Source: Ensifer sesbaniae (lineage in GTDB: Bacteria; Pseudomonadota; Alphaproteobacteria; Rhizobiales; Rhizobiaceae). Taken from it: a DNA stretch of 64,000 nt. Location: the NCBI RefSeq assembly GCF_013283665.1, contig NZ_JABEKU010000001.1, positions 2,657,594 to 2,721,593 of the forward strand, read 5' to 3'. Below the pieces are notes generated by a model. That model saw nothing but the letters and a program-made list of their open reading frames with translations, searched no databases and was not told the origin of the DNA. The position numbers were made by a program, and so were the translations under genes. This document shows positions 18,061 to 26,500 of this stretch, piece after piece. Position 1 is the first letter of the stretch, and each line of letters opens with the position of its first letter.

Positions 18061-18504
18061 ATGAGCGCAACAGGTCTCGACGTCTTCGACAAGACCCTGC
18101 AAACGACTCATATCTGGCTCAGCGAAATCATGGAGCGGCACGGGCCCGATCGGAAAGAGGCATGGCACATATTGAGTGCCGTGTTGCATGCCTTGCGCGA
18201 CAGGCTCCCGCCAGAATTGGCCGCCCATCTCGGCGCAGAACTGCCGCTGCTCATCCGCGGCGCCTATTACGACCAATACCGCCCCTCTCTGCCGGACAAG
18301 TCTGCGCGTTCGCTCGAGGACTTTCTCCACAAAGTCGAGGAAGGATTGAAAGGCAGCCGCCCTGTCAACCCGGCTACGGTCACGCAATCGGTGTTCCGGG
18401 TGCTCGCGCGCCATGTCGATCTCGGCCAGACGGCAAAGATCCGCGACGCCTTGCCGAAGGACATCCGCGCACTCTGGCCGGAAAGCCTCGGCGCCAAGGA
18501 GTAG
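18061..18504 (+). CDS. DUF2267 family protein
   Basis: 147 residues, predicted mainly alpha-helical and soluble. It matches the DUF2267 pattern: WLSEIMERHGPDRKEAWHIL, LRDRLPPELAAHLGAELPLL, IRGAYYDQYRP and LARHVDLGQTAKIRDALP. The function is unknown; members resemble stress-associated helical bundle proteins. The start is ATG 18061 after GGAAAGGGAAGCGG; the frame continues upstream but through a palindromic repeat. It is transcribed alone. Confidence 0.85.
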   Translation: MSATGLDVFDKTLQTTHIWLSEIMERHGPDRKEAWHILSAVLHALRDRLPPELAAHLGAELPLLIRGAYYDQYRPSLPDKSARSLEDFLHKVEEGLKGSRPVNPATVTQSVFRVLARHVDLGQTAKIRDALPKDIRALWPESLGAKE

Positions 18505-18574
18505 AACCGCAGTCGCGCGGTTGGTTAAAGGCGCGCGCCGCTGCGGCGCGATCCACCGGCCGAAGCCGGAGGAA

Positions 18575-18883
18575 TCAGAGCGCCTGCAGCTTTCCGAGTT
18601 CCTTGGCGACCAGATAATAGAAGGTCACGCGCGATTTCGAGCGGTCGGCGGCCATCGTCTTGGCCGTGGCGGCAATGGCCGCATCCGCTGCCGCGCCCTC
18701 GACCCCGAACTTCTTCTCGCACCAGTTTTGCTTGATGCGCTCGAGCTCCTTCGGGTCGGTCACCGACACGAGCGAGGAGTCCTTGTTGCGCAACGCAATG
18801 CCGAGGTGGCGCACGATCTTGTTCACGATCGCCTCGTCGGCACCGCCGTCGTATTTCAGCACATCTGCGAGGTAGTCCGCCAT
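18575..18883 (-). CDS. DUF2853 family protein
   Basis: 102 residues, all-helical, beginning MADYLADVLKYDGGADEAIV and containing the family-typical ELERIKQNWCEKKFG and SRVTFYYLVAKELGKL blocks. Conserved in alphaproteobacteria with no assigned function. ATG 18883 follows TGGAGGCAT, a good Shine-Dalgarno site; the longer frame upstream is discarded. It is convergent with the DUF2267 gene. Confidence 0.85.
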   Translation of the reverse strand: MADYLADVLKYDGGADEAIVNKIVRHLGIALRNKDSSLVSVTDPKELERIKQNWCEKKFGVEGAAADAAIAATAKTMAADRSKSRVTFYYLVAKELGKLQAL

Positions 18884-19065
18884 GATGCCTCCAGGTTGCT
18901 CTTGCTTCAGAAAGCGCGGCCGGAATTGGCCGGCCCCGTACAGCCGCGGGAGTCTTTCATGGCCGTCGGGCAAGTCAACCCGGTCGAGGGAAAGCGATCG
19001 AAGAGAAAGTCATATATCCGACACATCCCCCTTTTCTTGGAGGCCGGAAAGACCTATATGAACGG

Positions 19066-19400
19066 TGCCGTCTTCGGGCGGCTATGGCAATAAACGGGCG
19101 ATGAAATAAACCCATTGGACCCGGGGGCGGTACCCGGCGCCTCCACCAAAAACCGATCTTTCGAGGATCGGCTTTTGATGGGGGCGAAATAGGATCGACA
19201 AGGGCGTAAAGATCGACTTTTTGCTCGGCATTGTACCACCGTTATCGGGCTAAACTTATAGTTGCAAACGACAACTATGCTGAAGCACGTCTCGCTGCCT
19301 AACGGCGGTGCGGCACTTCAAATCAAGCCCTTCCGGGTAGCACCGTAAGGCGGGGTCCGAAGGCACCTGGCAACAGAAGCCTTCACCTTCTCCCCCGGCT
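19066..19400 (+). ncRNA. ssrA: tmRNA, circularly permuted two-piece form
   Basis: The acceptor piece comes first and ends in CTCCACCA at 19141-19148, preceded by a CCGGG/CCCGG T-arm. A short spacer with an ACCGATC/GATCGG hairpin (to about 19172) is removed on processing. The coding piece starts at about 19180 with GGGGGCGAAATAGGATCGAC; its GGGGGCG (19180-19186) pairs with CGCCTCC (19138-19144) to form the acceptor stem. The tag frame is GCA at 19264 to TAA at 19300-19302 and encodes ANDNYAEARLAA. tmRNA with SmpB rescues ribosomes stalled on broken mRNA and adds this degradation tag. A CTATAT -10-like box at 19054-19059 suggests a start near 19066. The 3' end is estimated from pseudoknot-like sequence. 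The adaptor gene sspB follows. Confidence 0.93.
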
Positions 19401-19521
19401 CGAAATGGTCTATAGATGCTCAAATAATTGACTCGTTCCTTGTGGATGGGCAATGAAAAGTCGACGGCGGATCGCCGACGGAAAAGCAGTAAGATTGAGT
19501 TCGAGGAAAGACGGGACACCC

Positions 19522-20034
19522 ATGGGCCAGGACCACATCCGCTACGACATTCTGGCACAGGACGCGCTCCGCAGCGTCATCCGCAAGGTCCTGACCGAGG
19601 TCGCCACGACAGGCCATCTGCCCGGAGAGCACCACTTCTTCATCACCTTCCTGACCGGCGCGCCGGGCGTGCGCATCTCGCAGCACCTCAAGGCGAAGTA
19701 TCCCGAGCAGATGACCATCGTGGTCCAGCATCAGTTCTGGGAACTGAAGGTAACCGAGACCGGCTTCGAGATCGGGCTTTCCTTCTCCGATACGCCGGAA
19801 CGGCTGGTCATCCCGTTCAACGCCATCCGCGGCTTCTACGACCCCTCGGTCAATTTCGAGCTGGAGTTCGATGTCGCCGCCGGCGAGGAGGAAGAAGTGG
19901 AATCGGCCGAAATCACCGCCTATCCGGTCCCGGAGGAAAACGGCGAGACCGCGGCCAAGGAAGACAAGCCGACCGAACCGAAAAACGGCGGCGGCTCCGT
20001 CGTTTCGCTCGATTCCTTCCGCAAGAAGAACTGA
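19522..20034 (+). CDS. sspB: SspB, ClpXP adaptor for ssrA-tagged proteins (alpha type)
   Basis: 170 residues. The N-terminal ~115 residues match the alphaproteobacterial SspB fold (RYDILAQDALRSVIRKVL, LPGEHHFFITFLTGAPGV, MTIVVQHQFWELKV, RLVIPFNAIRGFYDPSVNF). A long charged linker leads to the C-terminal VVSLDSFRKKN, the ClpX-binding tail. SspB holds ssrA-tagged substrates and tethers them to ClpX. The start is ATG 19522 after GAGGAAAG. It follows the ssrA gene directly, so the tag and its receptor are neighbours. A composite repeat separates it from the DUF4169 gene. Confidence 0.92.
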   Translation: MGQDHIRYDILAQDALRSVIRKVLTEVATTGHLPGEHHFFITFLTGAPGVRISQHLKAKYPEQMTIVVQHQFWELKVTETGFEIGLSFSDTPERLVIPFNAIRGFYDPSVNFELEFDVAAGEEEEVESAEITAYPVPEENGETAAKEDKPTEPKNGGGSVVSLDSFRKKN

Positions 20035-20044
20035 TCACCACCGA

Positions 20045-20144
20045 CTGCATGTTTCCTTTGATCGCAACCGGCTGAAGGACAAACATGCAGCCACTCAAAG
20101 AGCTACAGCGACCTTTGCGCGTGCAAGACGCGCGGCGCTGAAGG
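20045..20144 (+). repeat. Composite repeat A+B, copy whose end forms an RBS
   Basis: Module A (TGCATGTTTCC...AAGGACAAACATGCAG) is followed by module B (CACTCAAAGAGCTACAGCGA, CCTTTGCGCGT, GCAAGACGCGCGGCGCTGAAGG). It fills the sspB-DUF4169 gap. The final GCTGAAGGAG is the Shine-Dalgarno of the DUF4169 gene, whose ATG is at 20156. Confidence 0.8.
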
Positions 20145-20155
20145 AGCCTCGGGTC

Positions 20156-20368
20156 ATGACCGGCGACGTCGTCAATCTGCGCCAGTTCCGCAAGCGCCGT
20201 GAGCGCACGGAAAAGGAAAAGCAGGCCGAGCAGAACCGCATCTCCTTCGGCCGCACCAAGGCCGAAAAGTCCCTGACAAAGGCGCTGAACGACAAGGCGG
20301 ACACCCGCCTCGACCAGGGCCGCCTGGAGCGGCCGGTCGAGGGCGAAGGCGGCGACGGCAAGGACTGA
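20156..20368 (+). CDS. DUF4169 family small basic protein
   Basis: 70 residues, highly charged, beginning MTGDVVNLRQFRKRRERTEK and continuing NRISFGRTKAEKSLTKAL, the DUF4169 signature. Function unknown; the composition suggests nucleic-acid or protein binding. ATG 20156 follows GAAGGAG, which lies at the end of a palindromic repeat. It is co-directional with sspB and the ribbon-helix-helix gene 219 bases downstream; the grouping sspB-DUF4169-RHH looks like a conserved set. Confidence 0.8.
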   Translation: MTGDVVNLRQFRKRRERTEKEKQAEQNRISFGRTKAEKSLTKALNDKADTRLDQGRLERPVEGEGGDGKD

Positions 20369-20440
20369 GCCGCCCTCCTCAAGAAAAACGATTCCGGAAC
20401 AAGGAGTTGCGGCCGCTTTCCGAATCGAAATGCCAACCGA

Positions 20441-20486
20441 AGCATGTCGCGCAAAGGCGCGTGGCGGCTTGCGATAACGACATGCG
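20441..20486 (+). repeat. Palindromic repeat, family C copy 2
   Basis: GCATGTCGCGCAAAGGCGCG then GGCTTGCGATAACGACATGC. The outer GCATGTCG and CGACATGC are exact inverses. Located between the DUF4169 and ribbon-helix-helix genes. Confidence 0.75.
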
Positions 20487-20587
20487 ATTTGGGAGCGCCG
20501 CGTGTGGCGGTTTTCCGCCGGCGTCCCGCTCCATTCATAGGGCGTGCGCAATCCGCCCCAAAGTCATTCTGATCCAGAGACCGGACG

Positions 20588-20824
20588 ATGATCCGTAAGC
20601 ACTCCGCGACCCTGCACGGCCACCGCACCAGCTTCTCGCTCGAGGATGCCTTCTGGCAGGAGCTGAAGGAAATCGCCGTGGCAAGGGCGATGCCGCTTGC
20701 CCAGCTCATCGCCGAGATCGACGACCAGCGCGGCCCCGACAGCAATCTTTCCTCGGCTCTGCGTGTCTATGTGCTCGAATGGTTGAAGGCGAAGATCCTG
20801 GCGTCTTCGCCGGGCGAGGCCTGA
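20588..20824 (+). CDS. Ribbon-helix-helix domain protein
   Basis: 78 residues matching the RHH_4-type family: an N-terminal beta strand and helix (HSATLHGHRTSFSLEDAFWQ), then helices ELKEIAVARAMPLAQLIAEI and NLSSALRVYVLEWLKAKI. Such proteins usually dimerise and bind DNA operators, sometimes as antitoxins. No toxin gene is adjacent, so a stand-alone regulator is more likely. ATG 20588 is the only reasonable start. Targets unknown. Confidence 0.8.
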   Translation: MIRKHSATLHGHRTSFSLEDAFWQELKEIAVARAMPLAQLIAEIDDQRGPDSNLSSALRVYVLEWLKAKILASSPGEA

Positions 20825-20998
20825 CAGCGGAAAATCGCCTGCGCGCACGGCCTGATTGTGTGCGCCCTGCAACAGCCCGGCGGGTTTTGTCCTTCACGAC
20901 CCCCATCGTCGATTGAAATCAGTTGTTTTCGGGCAGACTTATATAAAAATGTCCCATAGAGAGACGGCTTGTGCTGCCGTCTCAGAGGGGAGCGTTTC

Positions 20999-21787
20999 AT
21001 GAGTATCTCTACGCGACTGGGCCTTGCGGCCTGCCTGAGCCTGGTGCCCTTTCTGTCGGCCAATGCGGCAGACATCACACCGCTGATGGCCCCTTCGGCA
21101 CCGGTCCAGGAAACCGAGAGCGGCTGGCAATTCACTTTCGCCCCCTATTTCTGGATTGCCGGGCTCTCCGGCGACACGGCACAGTTCGGCCTGCCGACCG
21201 TCCACATCGATTCCGACTTCGGCGACATCTGGAGCAATCTCGATTTCGCCGCCATGGCGATCGGCGAAGCGCGGAACGATCGCTTCAGCATCTTCACCGA
21301 TCTGATCTACTCAAAGCTTTCCGGCGACGGTAAGGCGCGCGGGATTTTCACCGACACGGTGGATGTCGACTCGGAGACCTTCGTCGGCCTCGCCGCCGTC
21401 GGCTACACGGTGTTCCAGGATCAGCAATCAAACCTGGACGTGATCGGCGGCGTGAAGGTCTGGTCGGTCGATACCACCATCTCCTTCCATGGCGGTCCGC
21501 TTGACGGTGTCAGCCGCGAAGACGGCAAGACCTGGGTCGACGGCATGGTGGGCCTGCGCGGCGCCTATTATCTGACGCCGGAAATCTACCTGACCGGCTG
21601 GGGCCTCGTCGGCGGCGGCGGTGCCGACATCGACTGGGATGTGGCCCTCGGCCTCGGCTACCGCTTCAACGACACGATCTCGGCGATTGCCGGCTACCGT
21701 GCACTCGGCGTCGACTACGACAATGACGGCTTTATCTTCGACGTGGTTCAACAGGGCCCGATCCTCGGCCTTTCCATACGCTTCTGA
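20999..21787 (+). CDS. Outer-membrane beta-barrel protein with signal peptide
   Basis: 262 residues. A cleavable signal peptide (ends LSANAA) is followed by alternating polar/hydrophobic segments ending in aromatic residues (GWQFTFAPYFWIAGLSG, RFSIFTDLIYSKLSG, and the C-terminal GPILGLSIRF with a terminal Phe), as expected for insertion by the BAM complex. It resembles uncharacterised rhizobial porin-like or OmpW-like barrels; ligand unknown. ATG 20999 has GAGGGGAGCG upstream. It ends just before a strong stem-loop at 21814-21839. Confidence 0.8.
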   Translation: MSISTRLGLAACLSLVPFLSANAADITPLMAPSAPVQETESGWQFTFAPYFWIAGLSGDTAQFGLPTVHIDSDFGDIWSNLDFAAMAIGEARNDRFSIFTDLIYSKLSGDGKARGIFTDTVDVDSETFVGLAAVGYTVFQDQQSNLDVIGGVKVWSVDTTISFHGGPLDGVSREDGKTWVDGMVGLRGAYYLTPEIYLTGWGLVGGGGADIDWDVALGLGYRFNDTISAIAGYRALGVDYDNDGFIFDVVQQGPILGLSIRF

Positions 21788-21813
21788 AACGGCTTGAGCC
21801 TTCGCGCAAAAAG

Positions 21814-21839
21814 AACCCGGTTGCCATGCAACCGGGTTT
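21814..21839. terminator. Stem-loop between convergent genes
   Basis: AACCCGGTTGC, loop, GCAACCGGGTT: an 11-bp stem. On the minus strand it is followed by CTTTTTG, which makes it a good intrinsic terminator for the TadG-like gene. On the plus strand only a short TTT follows, so it may also act weakly for the beta-barrel gene. Confidence 0.8.
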
Positions 21840-21867
21840 AACGTCGTATGGCGAGATCGGTCGCAGC

Positions 21868-23205
21868 CTATCTGACCAGACGAATGGCACCGGGGTTGTT
21901 GATGGTGTTGTTCGCGAGCTCCGCCTTGCAATCCAGCTTGAAGCTGCTGTTGCCGATCATGGTGATCTCCTGCGCGACGATGCGCACGCATTCGCCGCCG
22001 GTGGAGCCACTGCCGGCATACTGGATCTCGCGTGATGCCGGCATGTAGATGATGCCCGCAAGCGACGAGGCGCTGTTGCCGTTGATCGTCGCGGTCGCCG
22101 TATTGTTCCGGGCGGCGACGATCGCGAAACCTGCCCAGTCCCCCGTCAGGGATGGTGTGATGTTGAAGGTCGAGCCGCCGTGAATGTCGAGTTGGGCGCC
22201 GTTCATCAGGAAGAAGGTGACCCCCTCACCCGTGAGCACCGACTGGCTGGCAAGTTTCAGGACACCACCGTCGATGATGTAGGAGCCCGGCCGCAAGAGG
22301 ACCTTGCCCTTGATCTCCAGACCGCCATAGGTGCCCGGCTTCAATTCGACGGTGTAGCCGACGGGTGCGTTGTTCGGCGTTTTGCTGGTGCCATTGCAGT
22401 CGCCATTGCCGCCACCGCCGGCCACGAAGTTCTGTCCGCATCCGGCGAGGTTCACCCAGCTCCCCGTCGTCGGCATTTTCCTGAACCGGAACGGGTCGAG
22501 GATCGGCGGAACATCCTCCACCGCCTTGCCGCAGGCGAGCTCGAGATGGGCCAGCGTCGCCGATACCTTGCCGGTGGCATAAAGACACTCGGCCTTCAAG
22601 CTGGCCGAACCACTGAGATAGATCGACTGGGCATCGCTCGAATTCGACGTGATGGTACAGCCGGACGTATCGACGCTGGCACTGCCGCTCACTTCGAACG
22701 CCCGGGTTGCGGTCGGATGAAGCGCCAGAATGCACGCTTCCCTTCCCGGCATGCGCGCCGCGACGCTTGCGCGGTCGATCGTATAGGGTTGAAGGCCCCA
22801 GAAGAGCGGAGCGTATGTGAGCTCATAGGTGGCCGTCGCCGTGCTCTCCACGCCGGCCGTGCCGAAAGCGACCGTGATTGCCTGTGCCGCCGCCGGTGTC
22901 GAACTTTCCCCCGACCCGATCTCGTCGACGATCTCCGGCATGCCGAAATTGGCAAAGAAGGTATTGTTCGCCAGGTCTTTCGCCTGGGCTTCATCTTCCC
23001 CTTCTCCATAGGACTTGACCGCGGAGAAGGCGGCCGCATCGAGCGCGTCCTGCATCTTGGCGGACTCGAGATTGATGCGGGCGAGATTGATGGCGATGGA
23101 AGCAGCCGTAAACAGCGGTATCATCACCAGGGCTGTCATGACGGCGAAGTTGCCGCTTTCGTCCTCGAGCATGCGGACGAGCTTGTTCTTCCGTTTGTTT
23201 AGCAT
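21868..23205 (-). CDS. TadG-like pilus-assembly protein with beta-rich C-terminus
   Basis: 445 residues. The N-terminus has the Tad/TadE-TadG pattern: a basic leader, then DESGNFAVMTALVMIPLFTA with a pseudopilin-like membrane helix, then LESAKMQDALDAAAFSAVKS. The C-terminal half is Gly/Thr/Ser-rich with repeating short strands (KPGTYGGLEIKGKVLLRPGS, then YIIDGGVLKLASQSV), reminiscent of a beta-helix or surface adhesin, and has several Cys. TadG proteins are linked to Flp pilus assembly at the envelope. No other tad/cpa gene is nearby, so this is an orphan. The 370-base upstream gap to AsmA shows no further gene. Confidence 0.78.
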   Translation of the reverse strand: MLNKRKNKLVRMLEDESGNFAVMTALVMIPLFTAASIAINLARINLESAKMQDALDAAAFSAVKSYGEGEDEAQAKDLANNTFFANFGMPEIVDEIGSGESSTPAAAQAITVAFGTAGVESTATATYELTYAPLFWGLQPYTIDRASVAARMPGREACILALHPTATRAFEVSGSASVDTSGCTITSNSSDAQSIYLSGSASLKAECLYATGKVSATLAHLELACGKAVEDVPPILDPFRFRKMPTTGSWVNLAGCGQNFVAGGGGNGDCNGTSKTPNNAPVGYTVELKPGTYGGLEIKGKVLLRPGSYIIDGGVLKLASQSVLTGEGVTFFLMNGAQLDIHGGSTFNITPSLTGDWAGFAIVAARNNTATATINGNSASSLAGIIYMPASREIQYAGSGSTGGECVRIVAQEITMIGNSSFKLDCKAELANNTINNPGAIRLVR

Positions 23206-23575
23206 CTTGCTTCGTTGCCCCTCAACAGATCACGACGACTTCGGAGCCACATGGCCCCGAAGCAAGAGACGTCATCGATTCCAATGAGTTGGAGCTAGAA
23301 GCGGCCAATCGGCCGCGCCCCTCCCTGCGCTCCAAAACATCTTGCTAATTTAGCGAGAAAACGTAGCGAAATGGCTTCAGAAATCGTTAAACTTTGTCGA
23401 AATCGCTGCTGTGAGGGCCTTAATCCCCAGCGGCGTCCGAAAGCATCGACGAAATTCATCCGCGAGCGCATGTCCGGACATAGGAGGCCCGCCACGCAAC
23501 GCCGGATTGGCGCGCGCGCAGGGGCGTGAAAGGCGCCGCCGAGGGCGCGCAGATCGGTTCGGATTTGAGCGCCGG

Positions 23576-26500
23576 TTACTGCACCGTGATGTCGGGCAGC
23601 ACTTCGAAGTTCAGCTTCTGGCCGGCTGGCCGCCCGGCGCTGCCGCCTTGGGTATCGTCGGGCCCACTTTGCGGCGCGATCGGTTGCTGCTCCCCGCCGG
23701 CACCGCGCATGCCCCACGGCGCCTGTTGCGCCCGGCGTGCCGCTTCGGCCTGCCGTTCGGCTTCGGCCTTTCGCTCAGCCGCGGCGCGCGCTTCCAGTTC
23801 GGCTTTGACGCGGGCAGCTTCCGCAGCCCCCGCGGCACGCCGGCGTTCTTCGGCAACGGCACGTCGCCGTTCGAGGTCGCGTGCCTCCGCCTTTGCCTTG
23901 TAAAGCGCCACTTCACGGCGCAGCCGCTGTTTCTCCAGCACGTTCGCCTGCAGGATCTCCACCCGCCGGCGCTCGCGCTCGAAGGCGCGCAGCGAAAGGA
24001 AATTGGCCAGATCGGCGACGTCGAGGCTGACGCCCGGCGCCTCCATGAGGCCGGCATAGCCGATCCGCACACGCGGTTCGGCACCGGCAAGCGCCTCCTC
24101 GCCCGGGCGGAAGGTCAGGTCGATGCCGCCATCGATCCGGCCGGCCGCAAGGTCGAGTGCTGCTGCCCCCATGAAGGCGGCATTGCCATCGCCGGCCGTG
24201 ACGTTCTGCACCCTCAGCACGCCGCCGGCGACGCTGAAGGGAGCCTTGACGACGCCGACCACGGATTGACCGGAGAACACGGCTGCTTCCGCCGCGCTGC
24301 GGATGCTATCGGCCGAAATCTGCGTCTTCTGGCCATCGGCGGCGGCAATCAATTGCGGCAGGGCCGCACTGTTGATGCCGTTCAGCGTCAGGCCGTTGAA
24401 GGTCGCCGTACCGGAGCCGCTGGCCGAATGCGCCATCGCCTCCGGTGTCGCGCCGGATGCTTCCAGCGCGACGGAGAGATCGAACGTTCCGGTCGCCACC
24501 GGAGCGTCGGAACGGGTCCAACCCGCCTGCGTCAGGTCACCGCCCTTGACGTCCAGGCGCGAGCGCAGGAAGCCGGAGCCGTTGGCGTTCCCGACCTGCA
24601 CGCGCCCGGCGAGCTTGCCGCCCAGCCAGTCGCCGGTGGCATCGGTCAGGGAAATCTCGTCGCCCTTCCATTCCATCTTGCCGGCAAAGCTGGTGACCGC
24701 ACCATAGACGCCCGGCCAGAATTTTCCCGCCTGCACGTCGAGCGCGACGTTGAGACCCGTCCAGGCCGGCTGCGCTAGGGCGCTCTTCGAGAATGCGCCG
24801 TTCGCATCCTCGACCGGGCCGAGGATCCCCTCGCCCACCCAGGCGAGGTCGAGCGTGTCGACGGTGAGCTGACCGGTGGCAGCCCCAGGTGCCTTGCGGT
24901 CCACCGTCAAGGTGCCGGTAAAGCCGTTGTTGTCCGCCTTGCCCTCGACCGCCGTCAGCGCGATCGCCTCCGGGCTTGCCGCGACGTCGGCCGATATCGT
25001 CAGCGGCAGGCCACTGCCCATCTGCGGCAGCGCCACGCCCTGCTGCAGCAGATAGGGCTCGATGTCCTGCGTCTCGAGCGTGATCTTCACCTGGCCTTCG
25101 AGGAAGTGGTCGCGCGAAAGATCGACATTGCCCTTGGCCGCCAGTGACGACTTCTCAGTGGTGAAGGTCACCGTGCCGTTTGCCTTCGAACCATCGGTAC
25201 TTTGCAGCTTGACCGAGAGAATGCCGTTGGCGTCCGCATCGAACGGCAAGGGATCGAAACCGGTCTGGCCGAGAAGCAGGCGGGTTTCGGGGTTTTCGAG
25301 CGTCGCTTCCAGCAGCATCGCCTTGCCGGTCAGCGCCTGCACCATATCCGGCGCCTGGTAGCTGGCCGCGATCTTGGTGCCGTTCGCCGTGCCGAAGATG
25401 CCGAAGGTTGCCGGCGCATTGCCTTCCTTGTTGCCGGCCGTCAGCGTCACGTCGAAGGCCGTGTCGCTGTAATAGGGGCCGGCCTTGATCAATTGCCTGA
25501 GCGCCGGATGGTCGACCGCGTGCCGGCCGATCATTTCCAGGAACGGCGTGAGGTTCTTGGCGGCGAGTTTCATCTTGGCCGAGACGACGGGCTTTTCCAG
25601 ATCGCCGCTGGCCCGGCCGGAGAAGGCGAGCTGGGCGCCGGCGAGCGAGCCGATCGCCACGCGCTCGGCCTGGAGCTGGCCGTTCTTCAGCGTCAGCACC
25701 GCCTGCACGTCCTTGGCTTCTTCGCCGAAGGCGGAGAACTCGTCGGCCGAAAGGTCGGCAGCGATGGCGTGCTGCAGCAGCGTATCGGTGGAGGCGTCGC
25801 CCGCCACCAGTCCGGTCAGCGCCTGAAGCGCCTCGAAATCGATGCGGTTGCCCTTGAGCTGCAGCGAGAGGTTCGGCTTCTGCTCGGCAAAGGACTGCCG
25901 TTCGAGCCGGCCCTTCAGGCTCGCCTCGCCCGCCGCCACTTCGAGGTTTTCGAACTGCTGCAGCGTATCGGTGAGGTTCACCTTGGCCGAAAAGCCGGCG
26001 GTCTTCAGCTTGCGGATCGCCGGATCGACCGAGCCCGCCAGCCAGTTCGCCAGACCGGACGGCTGGTTGGAGGCGAGCAGCAGGTCGCCGCGGAAGCTGC
26101 GCTGGCCTTTGAGGTTCAACCGGCCCTTGGCCTCGAGCTGCGTGCGGCCCGGCAGGAGCGCGACGACGTTGTCGATCACCCAGCCCGCGCCATCGGGCTG
26201 GACGTCGATGCGCACGTCGCGAACCGTCGTGTCACCGACGACGATCGCCGGCAGCTTCAGGCTGGCGCGGCCCGGCACCTGCGGAATGGGAATTTCGGCC
26301 GCAATCGTCAGCATCGCCTCCAGCCGCTGGCGCATGGAGATCGCCGGATCACGGCCGGTCTTGGCGTTGCGATTGGGACCGATCCGGCTGACGTCGATCT
26401 GCTGGCCGTCGGCGATCAGCAGGAACTTCTGATCCTTGCCGGTATCGAGCGTCGCCTCGCCGGTGACCACATAGGGATCATCCGTCGAACCGACCTCGAA

